From Demequina sp. NBRC 110052 (GTDB taxonomy: Bacteria > Actinomycetota > Actinomycetes > Actinomycetales > Demequinaceae): a stretch of 64,000 nucleotides of DNA. The first letter of the stretch is position 1. Each line of letters opens with the position of its first letter. The notes under the pieces were generated by a model. That model did no database searches, was not told the DNA's origin, and saw nothing but the letters and a program-made list of their open reading frames with translations. The stretch covers positions 620,001 to 684,000 of the forward strand of contig NZ_BBRI01000003.1 in assembly GCF_002090075.1 (NCBI RefSeq), written 5' to 3'. The position numbers were made by a program, and so were the translations under genes. This document shows positions 23,558-32,534 of this stretch, in pieces.

Positions 23558-25789
23558 ATGTCACTGCCGGCGCGCATGCCTGCGTGGGCCTGGCGGACGC
23601 CCGAATGGGGCGCCCGCGGCTCCGTCGCGGCCACGCACCTCGGCTACGACTCCGTGCCACGAACCCCACGCGAGCGCGCGGCCATGCTCCAGCGCATCGG
23701 CATCTCTCGCGTCGTGTGGGACTGGCGCGAGGACAGCGTGGGCGCGCTCGCTTCGCAGATGGACGCGTTCCGCGCTGCCGGCATCGCACTCGAGGGCCTG
23801 TGGGCACCGGTCCCGCTGCCCGAGCCCGCCGCGCCTGACTACGACTCCCGCTTCGGCGAGGTTCCCCCTCTCACCCTCGCACTGATGCGCGAGGCGGCGC
23901 TGCGCGGATTGTCCCCCGATCTTTGGACGCCTCTCGCCTACGGACCGCCGGGGCCGCCGCCCGAGATCTCCGATCGCGAGCACGCGGTGGAGGTCACCCG
24001 CGCCGCCGACCACCTCGCACCTCTCGCGACCGCGGCGCAGGACTTCGGCATGGGCCTCGTACTCGCGAACCACGGAGGCTGGGGCGGCGAGCCGCGCACC
24101 ATGGTGGACGTCGTCACCGCGCTCGGCGCGCGCGGCCTGCGCAACGTGGGCGTCGCATTGCAGCTCCAGCACGGCCATCACCTCGTCCCCGAGCTCGACC
24201 GGCACCTGGCGACGCTCGGCGACAACGTCGTCGCGGTCGTGCTCAGCGGCGTCGACGCTGGCGCACAGCTGTCGGGACGCCTGGTGCTGCCATTCGGCGC
24301 CGGCAGCAGGGACCGCTGGACCCTGCATGCCCTGCTGGACTCGGCGTGGTCGGGCCGCGTGCTCGTGCACGCCATGGGCGACGACGATGCCGAGGCGCGG
24401 CTGCTCGACAGCGTCGAAGGGCTCGAGTGGATGCTGGGTCGCATGGCGGGCGGACGCGATCCGCGCCCGGTCCCGCGCATCGTCGAGCCGACGTGGCCCC
24501 CTGGCTGGGCGTGGGGCACCACCGGCGAAGGACGCCCGACGCGGCAGGGGCCGGACGGCGCTCTCACCTCCCCGCCGACCCCCGAGGTGGGCACCGCGTT
24601 CTTCGCCGCGGTGCATGGCAGCGAGACCCGCGACGCCGGACCCCACATCACCCCGCTCGCGACGCCGCGCTACGAGGACCTCGAGGTTCTGGACACTCCG
24701 CCGGGGGGACTGAGCAGGCGTGAGCGCAGGGCGTACCGCGAGGCAGTGGCGCGCTCGGAGGGCATCCCCGTCGAAGCGCTCGAGGCAGCCGTCGCGGCCG
24801 CGCGTGTCGCCGCGGGATGGGTTCAGGGCGCACACGAGCACGAGAGTGGGCGCCCCGAGGAGTCCACGGACGAGACCTCGCCCTGGAACACCGCGGCGAC
24901 CGAGGCGATCCCGGTGTCCGAACGCCTCACCTCGGCAGAGCCGTCCCGGGACGAGACTTCCCTGGGCGACGCTCAGCACCCGACCCCGGCGTCGGGCATT
25001 GAGACGCCACCTGGAGACGTCACGCCGGAGCCGACCCCGGCGTCGGGCACGCGCCGCCTGGGCGGCCACGAGGTGCGACTCCAGGCGCCCGACCCGTACA
25101 CCGGGGCGCTGCACGCGCTGCTCATGCACCTCGAGTCGGTCGGGTTCCGCGGCGCACCGCGCTCGTTCGGGTGGGACGACGCGGGCCGTCACCTCGTGGA
25201 GTACGTGCCGGGGATCAGGGCCGACAGCGGGCGCGCGCCCGACCGCGCGCTCGACCCCACCCGCATCGGCGCGTTCCTGCGGGACATGCACGACGCACTC
25301 GAGAGCTTCGAGCCGCCCGCCGACGCGCAGTGGTTCGCCGGGCTTCCCGCGCCGGGCGACGACCTGATCGTGCATCAGGACATCGCGCCCTCGAACATCG
25401 TGATCCGCGAGGACGGGTCGCTCGTCGCGATCGACTGGGATGCCGCCGCGCCTGGCACGCGCCTGTGGGATCTCGCGCACGCCGCGCACTCGTTCGCGCC
25501 CCTGTACAGCGCCGACACCGACCTCGCTGACGCCGCCGGTCGCCTGCGCGCGCTGATCGACGGCTACCGACTCGATGCCGCGGGCAGGGAAGAGCTGCTG
25601 CCGCTGCTCGCGATGCGCTCCGAGCGCATGTACGAGTACCTGGCGGACATGGTCGGCACGGGCGAGTCGCCCTGGATCGAGTTGTGGGACCGCGGCGTGG
25701 GTGCCGTGTGGCACCGGGATGCGGTGTGGATCCGCGCGCACGAGGCGGACTGGCGGCGCGCGCTCCTCGGCGGCCCGCACATGCGCTGA
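23558..25789 (+). CDS. Fusion: xylose-isomerase-like TIM barrel + APH-family phosphotransferase
   Basis: This 743-residue protein joins two domains. Residues about 1-290 look like a sugar-phosphate isomerase/epimerase barrel (AP-endonuclease-2 fold), with strand ends LVLANHGGWGG (Asn171-His172), GVALQLQHGHH and VVLSGVDAG; the usual metal ligands appear replaced. Residues 300-510 are a low-complexity linker with a helical piece. Residues about 515-743 are an aminoglycoside/choline-kinase-like domain with catalytic loop IVHQDIAPSNIV (His606, Asp608, Asn613) and IDWD (Asp626, Asp628). The ATG follows GGGGGAGG (23541-23548). An ATP-dependent kinase on a small sugar-like molecule is likely; the substrate is unknown. 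Confidence 0.82.
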   Translation: MSLPARMPAWAWRTPEWGARGSVAATHLGYDSVPRTPRERAAMLQRIGISRVVWDWREDSVGALASQMDAFRAAGIALEGLWAPVPLPEPAAPDYDSRFGEVPPLTLALMREAALRGLSPDLWTPLAYGPPGPPPEISDREHAVEVTRAADHLAPLATAAQDFGMGLVLANHGGWGGEPRTMVDVVTALGARGLRNVGVALQLQHGHHLVPELDRHLATLGDNVVAVVLSGVDAGAQLSGRLVLPFGAGSRDRWTLHALLDSAWSGRVLVHAMGDDDAEARLLDSVEGLEWMLGRMAGGRDPRPVPRIVEPTWPPGWAWGTTGEGRPTRQGPDGALTSPPTPEVGTAFFAAVHGSETRDAGPHITPLATPRYEDLEVLDTPPGGLSRRERRAYREAVARSEGIPVEALEAAVAAARVAAGWVQGAHEHESGRPEESTDETSPWNTAATEAIPVSERLTSAEPSRDETSLGDAQHPTPASGIETPPGDVTPEPTPASGTRRLGGHEVRLQAPDPYTGALHALLMHLESVGFRGAPRSFGWDDAGRHLVEYVPGIRADSGRAPDRALDPTRIGAFLRDMHDALESFEPPADAQWFAGLPAPGDDLIVHQDIAPSNIVIREDGSLVAIDWDAAAPGTRLWDLAHAAHSFAPLYSADTDLADAAGRLRALIDGYRLDAAGREELLPLLAMRSERMYEYLADMVGTGESPWIELWDRGVGAVWHRDAVWIRAHEADWRRALLGGPHMR

Positions 25790-25814
25790 CGACAGGCCTG
25801 GCGTTGGCGCGGGC

Positions 25815-26792
25815 CTACCAGCCGATCTCGGCCAACATCTCCTCGGCAGTCTCGCGGGCGCTGCGACCCGCGTTCTCGACGACCACGTCGTCCAGCGCGA
25901 GCGACTCCAGTACGTCATCGAGCTCGACGGTGCGCGCATGCGCGAAGTCGCGCCAGCGTCCCTCCGGCTCGCGCGCGTCGAGCCGCGCGAGTCGCTCGTC
26001 CTCGGGCGCGGTGACGCGGGCGAGCACCACCTCGGCTGCTCCCGCCGCGCAGCCGAAGGCGCGCACGTAGCGAGCACGGTCGTCGGCGTCCTCCACCACG
26101 CGCGCGATGACGACGCAGCCGAAGCCGCGCGCGCGATGCAAGGGTGCGAGTCGCTCAAGCGAGGCGAACAGCAGGTCCTGGTGATACGGGTCGTCGGGCG
26201 CGGCCGGGACCGCCTGACACAGCGCGTCGGCGTCGATGAAGGACGCGCGCGCGCCGCGATCCTCGAGCGCGTCGAGCACCCCGGCGGCCACTGCGGTCTT
26301 TCCTGCGCCCATCGTGCCGTTCACGACGAGCACGCGCGTGGGCAGGTCGAGGCCGAAGCAGATCGACCCCTCCTCGTGCTTGTACTCGCCGAAGTTCGGG
26401 ATGCGGTGGTAGCCGATGCGGTCGTACAGGCGCAGCGCCTCGGGCTGCTGGTCGCCCGTCTCGAGTACCAGGCGCGTCGCGCCGCTGCGCCGCGCGAGAG
26501 ACTCAGCGACGCCCATGATGACCCGCGAGTGCCCATGTCCGCGGTGGCCCGGGCGCACGAACAGGCGCTTGAGCTCGATGACGCCCGGCTCGTGATACGG
26601 CGACCATCGGAGCACGAGACTCGCGACGGGGTGGCCGTCGACCTCGCCGACGAGCGAGGCGACGAGCGTGGGGAACTCGGTCTCGAGCACCAGGTCGGGC
26701 TCGTCGTAGCGGAGCGCGAGGTCGGCCTGCTGCTCGAGCCACAGGGCGTGAGCGTCGGCGTCGTCTGCCGCGACCTCGCGGATCGTGATCAT
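25815..26792 (-). CDS. Fusion: GNAT acetyltransferase + P-loop kinase
   Basis: Residues about 1-150 of this 325-residue protein form a GNAT domain with the acetyl-CoA loop RPGHRGHGHS (from Arg80) and the C-terminal LYDRIGYHRI. Residues 153-325 form a small P-loop kinase with Walker A GTMGAGKT (159-166), FIDADAL for the acceptor Asp, and a lid-like Arg-rich region. Each half is complete. TAGATT (26804-26799, minus) lies six bases before the ATG, so the start is well supported. It is convergent with the TIM-barrel/APH fusion (26 bases between stops). Substrates of both halves are unknown. Confidence 0.85.
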   Translation of the reverse strand: MITIREVAADDADAHALWLEQQADLALRYDEPDLVLETEFPTLVASLVGEVDGHPVASLVLRWSPYHEPGVIELKRLFVRPGHRGHGHSRVIMGVAESLARRSGATRLVLETGDQQPEALRLYDRIGYHRIPNFGEYKHEEGSICFGLDLPTRVLVVNGTMGAGKTAVAAGVLDALEDRGARASFIDADALCQAVPAAPDDPYHQDLLFASLERLAPLHRARGFGCVVIARVVEDADDRARYVRAFGCAAGAAEVVLARVTAPEDERLARLDAREPEGRWRDFAHARTVELDDVLESLALDDVVVENAGRSARETAEEMLAEIGW

Positions 26793-26900
26793 GAGGCAAA
26801 TCTAGCGCCGGGGCTCTGGAATGCCCGGGGAGCGCGCGGGGTTCACCTGTGCAGACTTTTCATGCGCACGCATCTACTGTGTGCGAGAGAGGATGGCTCC

Positions 26901-27929
26901 ATGCGCAACATCGGTTTCCTGTCGTTCGGATGGTGGTCCGGTGCGCCGGGCTCGCGCGTGCGCACCGCGGGCGACGTGCTCGAGGACACGATCCGCCTGG
27001 CCGAGGCAGCCGAGGACGCGGGGATGGACGGCGCCTGGATGCGCGTCCACCACTTCGAGCAGAACACCTCGTCCCCGTTCCCGCTGCTCGCGGCGATGGG
27101 CGCGCGCACGTCCCGCGTGGAGCTCGGCACCGGCGTCATCAACATGCGCTACGAGAACCCGCTCTACATGGCCGAGGCGGCAGCCACGGCCGACCTCATC
27201 TCCGGCGGACGGCTTCAGCTCGGAGTCTCGCGCGGCTCACCCGAGTCCGCCGCCGACGGCCCCGGCACCTTCGGGTACCCGCTCCCGGTGGGGACCACCC
27301 CCGCAGAGGACTCCGCGCAGCGCATCGCACAGTTCCGCGAGGCGATCTCGGGCGCTGGCATCGCCGAGCCCGGCGCGCACGCCCACGTGAGGGAGGGCGA
27401 GAAGCTCCCCATCCAGCCCCACTCGCCGGGGCTCAGCGACCGCATCTGGTACGGCGCCGGCGGCAACGACTCCGCCCGACGCGTCGGCGAGCTCGGCATG
27501 CACCTCATGTCCTCGACGCTCGTCCTTGAGGCCACCGGCGAGCCGCTGGGCGTGGTGCAGTCGCGTCAGATCGACATCTTCCGCACCGCGTGGCGCGAGG
27601 CGGGGCACGCGGGCGAGCCCCGTGTGTCGGTCTCCCGCTCGATCATGCCGATCGTCGACGACCTCACGACGACCTACTTCGGACCTCACCTCGAACGCGA
27701 CCGCATGGGCGCGAACCGCGACCAGATCGGTGAGATCGACAACGCGGTCTCCACGTTCGGCAAGACCTACGTGGGCGACCTCGACAAGCTCGAGAAGGAG
27801 CTCCGCGAGGACGAGGCAGTGATGAGCGCAGACACGCTGCTCGTGACGATCCCCAACCAGCTCGGCGCCGACTTCAACCGCATCACCTTCGACGCGTTCG
27901 CGGAGCTCAGGGAGCGCCTGCGCTCGTGA
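26901..27929 (+). CDS. LLM-class flavin-dependent oxidoreductase
   Basis: The 342-residue protein is a luciferase-like monooxygenase family member: N-terminal beta strand RNIGFLSFGWW, the WMRVHHFEQNTSSPFPLLAA active-site region, and the GTGVINMRYENPLYMAEAAA stretch conserved in the family. It would use FMN (or F420) for an oxidation. The ATG at 26901 is preferred over the in-frame ATG at 26859 because GAGAGGA lies 8-10 bases upstream and TACTGT (26875-26880) is a plausible -10. It is followed by a clear hairpin terminator, so it is probably a single-gene unit. Confidence 0.9.
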   Translation: MRNIGFLSFGWWSGAPGSRVRTAGDVLEDTIRLAEAAEDAGMDGAWMRVHHFEQNTSSPFPLLAAMGARTSRVELGTGVINMRYENPLYMAEAAATADLISGGRLQLGVSRGSPESAADGPGTFGYPLPVGTTPAEDSAQRIAQFREAISGAGIAEPGAHAHVREGEKLPIQPHSPGLSDRIWYGAGGNDSARRVGELGMHLMSSTLVLEATGEPLGVVQSRQIDIFRTAWREAGHAGEPRVSVSRSIMPIVDDLTTTYFGPHLERDRMGANRDQIGEIDNAVSTFGKTYVGDLDKLEKELREDEAVMSADTLLVTIPNQLGADFNRITFDAFAELRERLRS

Positions 27930-27938
27930 GGGTGCCGC

Positions 27939-27971
27939 GGGGCGCCAGGAGCCGGAATCTCCTGGCGCCCC
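27939..27971 (+). terminator. Terminator hairpin after the LLM oxidoreductase gene
   Basis: A 13-bp perfect stem (27939-27951 with 27959-27971) encloses a 7-base loop, beginning ten bases after the stop. No T-run follows, which is usual for high-GC actinobacteria. Confidence 0.8.
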
Positions 27972-28090
27972 CGCCACTGCCCGCGACACTCCGCACGGAT
28001 CTCAGTGCGACACCCCGACTCGCGCCGGGCGGGACAGTCGCGTGAGCGGCGCGTCGCCGAGATTTCCGTGCGGACTATCGAGAGACGGGG

Positions 28091-28768
28091 TCAGCGCGTC
28101 GGCGCGACCGCTGGCGGCACCAACTCCGGGAGTTCCGGATCGGTGTTGTCCACCACCGCGTCAGCCCAGCGCAACGGCTCGCGCGACCACCGGTAGTGAC
28201 GCTGCACCAGCGTGTAGCGCAGGTTTTTGAGCGCCTCCGGATCCGGGTCGATGCCATCCCTGACGGCCATGCGCCGGTAGCGCTCGTCCTCCGGGGCGTC
28301 GACGAAGATCACGTAGTCCAGTGCCTGCGCGAGCTCGGGGCGCTGCAGCAGCACGCCGTCGAACAGCAGCACCGAGTCCAGATCCGCGCTCTCCCACGGC
28401 CCGTCGAGCACCTCATCGGTCGCGAGGTCGTGCCCGCGGGTGCGGTAGCGCAGGTCGCCGGCGAGCCCGAGCGGCTCGAGCAGCTCGCGGCGCACGCGGC
28501 GCAGGTCGAACGCGTCGTGCCAGTAGCCCTGCCAGCTGTCGCGGCCTCGACGGTAGCGCCGCGCCTTCACGTGGTGGAAGTCGTCGAGGCTGGCCTCGAT
28601 CACCTGGATGCCGCGGGCGCGCAACTCGGTCGCGAGGTCGCAGCGCAGCGTGGTCTTGCCGGCGCCGTCGGCGCCGTCGATGCCCACACGGCACGGATGC
28701 ACCAACTCGCGTGACCGGGCCTGGACCCGGTCGGCGAGTGCATTCAGCACTGCGGTGCGATCCCCCAT
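28091..28768 (-). CDS. Uridine-kinase-like P-loop phosphotransferase
   Basis: The 225-residue protein has Walker A GADGAGKT (residues 32-39), ASLDDFH (acceptor aspartates) and the YWHDAFD region found in uridine kinase/phosphoribulokinase relatives. It is likely a cytoplasmic kinase of a nucleoside or similar alcohol. AGGGA is placed about six bases before the ATG at 28768. It follows purQ by eight bases and is probably the last gene of a purS-purQ-kinase operon. The exact substrate is not certain. Confidence 0.8.
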   Translation of the reverse strand: MGDRTAVLNALADRVQARSRELVHPCRVGIDGADGAGKTTLRCDLATELRARGIQVIEASLDDFHHVKARRYRRGRDSWQGYWHDAFDLRRVRRELLEPLGLAGDLRYRTRGHDLATDEVLDGPWESADLDSVLLFDGVLLQRPELAQALDYVIFVDAPEDERYRRMAVRDGIDPDPEALKNLRYTLVQRHYRWSREPLRWADAVVDNTDPELPELVPPAVAPTR

Positions 28769-28776
28769 GGATGTCC

Positions 28777-29481
28777 CTACGCTGTGGCGAGCAGTCCCTT
28801 GATCGCCGAGGTGAAGAAGGCGAGTCCGTCCGTCCCGTGACGGCCGGCCTCACGAGAGTCGGGTCCGAAGCCGGGCTCGACGGCGTGCTCCGGGTGCGGC
28901 ATGAGCCCCACGACATTGCCCCGCTCGTTGGTGATGCCTGCGATGTCGCGGCGCGAGCCGTTGGGGTTCCAGCCCACGTAGCGGAACGCGACGCGGCCCT
29001 CGGCCTCGAGCTGGTCGAGCGTGTAGTCGTCGGCGACGTACTGGCCGTCCTGGTTCTTGAGCGGGATCGTGATGTCCTCGCCCTGCCGGTACTCGGTGGT
29101 CCAGGCCGTCTCCGCGTTCTCGATGCGGAGCGTCTGGTCGCGGCACACGAAGTGCAGGTGGTCGTTCTTGATCATGGATCCGGGCAGCAGGTGCACCTCG
29201 GTCAGCAGCTGGAAGCCGTTGCAGATGCCGAGCACCGGCATGCCCCCGTGCGCGGCGTCGACGATGAGGTCCATGATCGGCGCGAAGCGCGCGATCGCGC
29301 CAGCTCGCAGGTAGTCGCCGTACGAGAAGCCACCGGGGAGCACGACGGCGTCGACGTCGTCGAGGCTCTCGGCGGCGTGCCACAGCGGCACCGCCTCGGC
29401 ACCCGCGAGGCGCACCGCGCGAGCGGCGTCGCGATCGTCGAGCGTGCCGGGGAACGTGACGACGCCGATGCGGGCAGTCAT
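28777..29481 (-). CDS. purQ: Phosphoribosylformylglycinamidine synthase, glutaminase subunit
   Basis: The 234-residue class I glutaminase has the nucleophile Cys87 in GICNGFQ, and the downstream catalytic His/Glu in MPHPEHA. PurQ supplies ammonia to PurL in the fourth step of purine synthesis, in a complex with PurS. It begins one base after the purS stop. PurL is not in this window although purSQL are often adjacent. Confidence 0.96.
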   Translation of the reverse strand: MTARIGVVTFPGTLDDRDAARAVRLAGAEAVPLWHAAESLDDVDAVVLPGGFSYGDYLRAGAIARFAPIMDLIVDAAHGGMPVLGICNGFQLLTEVHLLPGSMIKNDHLHFVCRDQTLRIENAETAWTTEYRQGEDITIPLKNQDGQYVADDYTLDQLEAEGRVAFRYVGWNPNGSRRDIAGITNERGNVVGLMPHPEHAVEPGFGPDSREAGRHGTDGLAFFTSAIKGLLATA

Positions 29482-29482
29482 G

Positions 29483-29734
29483 TCAGGCGCCCTCGACCGT
29501 CACGGCGACGACGTCCTCGATGACCGGGTTGCTCAGGAGCGTCTCGGCTGCGGTGCGGGCCGCTGCGAGCACCTCCTCTGTGACCTCGCCGTCCACGGTG
29601 AGCTCGAAGCGCTTGCCCTGACGGACCTGTGAGAAGCCCTCGATGCCGATGCGGGGCAGAGCGGCGCCCACGGCCTTGCCCTGGGGGTCCAGGATCTCGG
29701 GCTTGGGCATGACGTCCACGACGATGGTAGGCAT
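29483..29734 (-). CDS. purS: Phosphoribosylformylglycinamidine synthase subunit PurS
   Basis: The 83-residue protein matches PurS ([20 protein letters not shown] at residues 11-30; C-terminal [14 protein letters not shown]). PurS bridges PurQ and PurL in the FGAM synthetase complex. TAGACT (29746-29741, minus) is six bases before the ATG, so the purSQ transcript should be leaderless. Confidence 0.95.
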   Translation of the reverse strand: MPTIVVDVMPKPEILDPQGKAVGAALPRIGIEGFSQVRQGKRFELTVDGEVTEEVLAAARTAAETLLSNPVIEDVVAVTVEGA

Positions 29735-29781
29735 GGCGGCAGTCTACCGGGCCGCGCGAGCGCGGCGCCGGGAGACTCGGA

Positions 29782-30225
29782 TCAGATCCCGGCGCCCTCC
29801 AGCGAGCCAGTCAGCTGCTCGGCGCCGAGCAGCAGGCACACGATCGCGCGGTCGTCGATGTCCCACGACTCCTGGGTCGGGTACAGCAGCGTGTAGTAGA
29901 TCGAGGACTCCTCGTACGCGATGCCCACGTAGCCCTCGAAGGCGTCGTAGCAGGCCAGGTCGGCCTCGGTGGTGATCGCGTCCTCGTCGAACTCGGTCAG
30001 CGACGTGTCCGTGACGTGGAAGACCTCGGCGTCGTGGGCCTCGGCGCAGTCGACGACGGGCAGCTCGCCCACCTCCGTCGACTCCTCGGTCACGTCTGCC
30101 GTGAGGTTGACGCACTCTCCGACGGTGAACTCCTGCACCGACGTGGGCCCGAACAGGCTGCAGCCGGTGAGGACGGGAAGGGCGAGGAGCGCGAGGCTCG
30201 GGACGATGGCAGCACGCATGCGCAT
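29782..30225 (-). CDS. Putative lipoprotein, septum-formation-domain type
   Basis: The 147-residue protein has a lipoprotein signal (LTGC, Cys22) and a single extracellular domain with paired cysteines in FTVGECVNL, VVDCAEAHDAEVF, LACYDAF and AIVCLLLG. The DCxxxHDAEV and later YLYPTxxxW-type wording resembles the actinobacterial Septum_form domain; its role is not established. AGGAGAG is seven bases before the ATG at 30225. It lies between purS and a divergent channel gene. Confidence 0.78.
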   Translation of the reverse strand: MRMRAAIVPSLALLALPVLTGCSLFGPTSVQEFTVGECVNLTADVTEESTEVGELPVVDCAEAHDAEVFHVTDTSLTEFDEDAITTEADLACYDAFEGYVGIAYEESSIYYTLLYPTQESWDIDDRAIVCLLLGAEQLTGSLEGAGI

Positions 30226-30317
30226 GGGATTCTCTCCTGGTGATGGGAACCGCACCCCCCGTGCGGTCGGGATCGAATCTACCAGCGGCGTCGCCGTCGT
30301 GGGCGCGACGCGCGCAT

Positions 30318-30342
30318 GCTGTGGACACAACAGTCCACCAGC
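30318..30342. repeat. Imperfect inverted repeat in a divergent promoter region
   Basis: GCTGTGGAC (30318-30326) and GTCCACCAGC (30333-30342) pair with one bulged base around a 6-base loop. It lies between a lipoprotein gene (start 30225, leftward) and a channel gene (start 30421, rightward). It could be an operator for either; no regulator is evident nearby. Confidence 0.3.
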
Positions 30343-30420
30343 ACCCCGACGAGGGCCGCGCTCCGGCGAGTACGCTTTCGACGCCGCTCCCGCACGGTGC
30401 GAGGGCGGTGGAGGGATGCG

Positions 30421-31128
30421 ATGCACAGCCTGCTCACCGCCGTCGCGACCGACGATCTGCTGGGGCACGCGCTCAGCACCCTGCGCGTGGCGCTCGAGTA
30501 CCTCGGCACGGTGGCGTTCGCGATCTCGGGCGCGGTGGCGGCGAGCCGTCGACGCATGGACCTTATCGGCGCCGTCGTGCTTGCAGGCCTCGTCGCCGTG
30601 GGCGGCGGGACGATGCGTGACCTGCTGCTGCAGCAGCCCGTGTTCTGGATCGAGAACCCCACTCTCATCGTGGTCGCCGTGGGAGTCGCCCTCGCGATCG
30701 CGCCGTTCGCGCGGCGCAGGGACCTCGGCGCCTTCGCACGTCACCGCATCGTCGAGCTGTCCGATGCGTTCGGACTCGCGATCTTCGTGGTGATCGGTAC
30801 CGGAATCGCCCTGGGAGCGGGCGCCAGCCCGGTCGCGGCGATCATCGTGGGCGTGGCGAACGGCGTCGGCGGCGGAATCCTGCGCGACCTCTTCTCCGCG
30901 CAGGTGCCGGAGGTGTTCTGGAACGGACACCTGTACGCCACCGCGGCGCTGGGCGGAGCGGTCGCGTACTGGGCGCTGTGGGCGTGGGGCCTCGCACCGG
31001 AGCTGGTGTTCTGGATCCCGCTGGTCGTGATCCTCGCGCTGCGGATCCTGTCGCTCACGCTCGGGTGGGGCGTGCCGACGGTCGCGGTGGTGCAGAAGCG
31101 CGAGCTCCAGACGGAGAGCCACGCCTAG
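30421..31128 (+). CDS. TRIC/UPF0126 family cation channel protein
   Basis: The 235-residue membrane protein consists of two repeats of three helices plus a seventh helix. Each repeat has the glycine motif followed by Arg-Asp: GGGTMRDLL and GGGILRDLF. Prokaryotic TRIC proteins form trimeric monovalent-cation channels. The ATG at 30421 is chosen over an upstream in-frame ATG because GGAGGG precedes it by a few bases and TACGCT (30371-30376) gives a sensible -10. Divergent from the lipoprotein gene at 29782. Confidence 0.88.
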   Translation: MHSLLTAVATDDLLGHALSTLRVALEYLGTVAFAISGAVAASRRRMDLIGAVVLAGLVAVGGGTMRDLLLQQPVFWIENPTLIVVAVGVALAIAPFARRRDLGAFARHRIVELSDAFGLAIFVVIGTGIALGAGASPVAAIIVGVANGVGGGILRDLFSAQVPEVFWNGHLYATAALGGAVAYWALWAWGLAPELVFWIPLVVILALRILSLTLGWGVPTVAVVQKRELQTESHA

Positions 31129-31146
31129 CCGCAGGCGAGCACCCGC

Positions 31147-31602
31147 TCAGCACACCCAGGCGTACTCGATCTCGTCGCGCGTGAGCCACGTCGCCAGCTC
31201 GCCCGAATCCGACTCCCAATACGCGAGCGCCCCCTCGTAGATCACGAGGGTCCCGACGTCGTCCCCGGGTCCTGGCGCAACGACCGCGGGGACGAGGGCG
31301 ACCGTGGTGACGCCCGCGTCGGGCATGCCCGCGCCTTGGGCCCAGTCCGGGATGGGCTCCTCAGGGAAGTCCTCGGGATTGCTCGGCGTGAAGGGGTACC
31401 AGGCAGGTCCCTCCCACTGAAGCACCTCGTTGCCGCACGCCGGGTAGTAGTTCACGCCGGTCTCCACCTGCAGGGCCTCACCGGGTGTGCCGTGGTCGCC
31501 GCGGCCGTCCTGGGTGGGGAGTCCGCCCGCACCGCACGCGGCGAGTGCCAGCGCCGACGCGGCGGTCACTATGGCGGCGGGGGCCCGTTTCAGAGTCTTC
31601 AT
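31147..31602 (-). CDS. Putative lipoprotein, 151 aa
   Basis: A signal peptide with lipobox LAAC is followed by an acidic, Trp/Tyr/Pro-rich extracellular domain ending in Cys; I recognise no known domain. An alternative GTG start at 31617 has a better ribosome-binding site (AAAGGG) and would add V-R-L-T-C at the N terminus; the ATG is kept because it gives a conventional MKTLKR n-region. It lies 35 bases after purC on the same strand and may be transcribed with it. Confidence 0.75.
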   Translation of the reverse strand: MKTLKRAPAAIVTAASALALAACGAGGLPTQDGRGDHGTPGEALQVETGVNYYPACGNEVLQWEGPAWYPFTPSNPEDFPEEPIPDWAQGAGMPDAGVTTVALVPAVVAPGPGDDVGTLVIYEGALAYWESDSGELATWLTRDEIEYAWVC

Positions 31603-31637
31603 GCAGGTAAGACGCACGGCGCGGCCCTTTCGTGGGG

Positions 31638-32534
31638 TCAGTGCTTGGCGAGCCGATCGTACGCCTCGACGTAGCGTTCGCGCGTGCGCTCGACGACGTC
31701 CGCGGGGAGGGCCGGCGGCGGCGCGTCGCCGGCCTTGTCCCAGCCCGACGCGGGGGACGTCAGCCAGTCGCGGACGTACTGCTTGTCGAAGCTCGGCTGG
31801 GCGCGTCCCGGCTCCCACTCGTCGACGGGCCAGAAGCGTGACGAGTCCGGCGTGAGGACCTCGTCGGCGAGCAGGATCTCGCCTTCCGCGGTGCGCCCGA
31901 ACTCGAACTTGGTGTCCGCGAGGATGATGCCCTTGGAGGCCGCGATCTCGTGGGCACGCGCATAGACGGCGAGCGTGAGGTCGCGCAGCGCTTCGGCGTC
32001 CTCGCGGCCGATCAGGGCGACGACGGCGTCGAAGTCCACATTCTCGTCGTGCTCACCGACCTCGGCCTTCGTGGCGGGCGTGAAGATCGGTTCCGGCAGA
32101 CGTGAGCCGTCGACGAGGCCGTCGGGCAGCGGGATCCCGCACACCGTGCCACTCGCGTTGTACTCGGCGAGTCCGGATCCGGTGAGGTACCCGCGCGCCA
32201 CGCACTCCACGGGGAACATGTCGAGCCGACGGCACACCATCGCCCGCCCAGCGACCGCGTCGGGCACCGGCGCCTCGACCGTGTGGTTAGCGACGATGTC
32301 CGCCACCTGGTCGAACCACCACAGGCTCAATCCCGTGAGGATGCCGCCCTTGCCTGGGATCTCCGTGGGCAGCACCCAGTCGTACGCGCTGATGCGGTCG
32401 GACGCGACGACGAGCACCACGTCACCGCGGGGGTGCGGTTCGACGGGCTCGTAGAGATCGCGGATCTTGCCCGAGTAGACGTGGCGCCAACCCGGCAGCT
32501 CGGGGGCGGTGGGTGGGACGACGTGTCCGGGCAT
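31638..32534 (-). CDS. purC: SAICAR synthase
   Basis: The 298-residue enzyme shows the SAICAR synthetase signatures SGKIRDLYE (near residues 21-29), ARGYLTGSG and IILADTKFEFG. It ligates aspartate to CAIR with ATP in purine synthesis. The start overlaps the stop of purD by one base (TGATG), so the two are translationally coupled. Length is normal for the actinobacterial/eukaryote-like class. Confidence 0.96.
   Translation of the reverse strand: MPGHVVPPTAPELPGWRHVYSGKIRDLYEPVEPHPRGDVVLVVASDRISAYDWVLPTEIPGKGGILTGLSLWWFDQVADIVANHTVEAPVPDAVAGRAMVCRRLDMFPVECVARGYLTGSGLAEYNASGTVCGIPLPDGLVDGSRLPEPIFTPATKAEVGEHDENVDFDAVVALIGREDAEALRDLTLAVYARAHEIAASKGIILADTKFEFGRTAEGEILLADEVLTPDSSRFWPVDEWEPGRAQPSFDKQYVRDWLTSPASGWDKAGDAPPPALPADVVERTRERYVEAYDRLAKH

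Noticed and set aside
27991..28073. Distant 9-bp inverted repeat CCGCACGGA / TCCGTGCGG suggesting an insertion element end
   Set aside because: There is no transposase, target duplication or further symmetry; chance is likely at this GC content.
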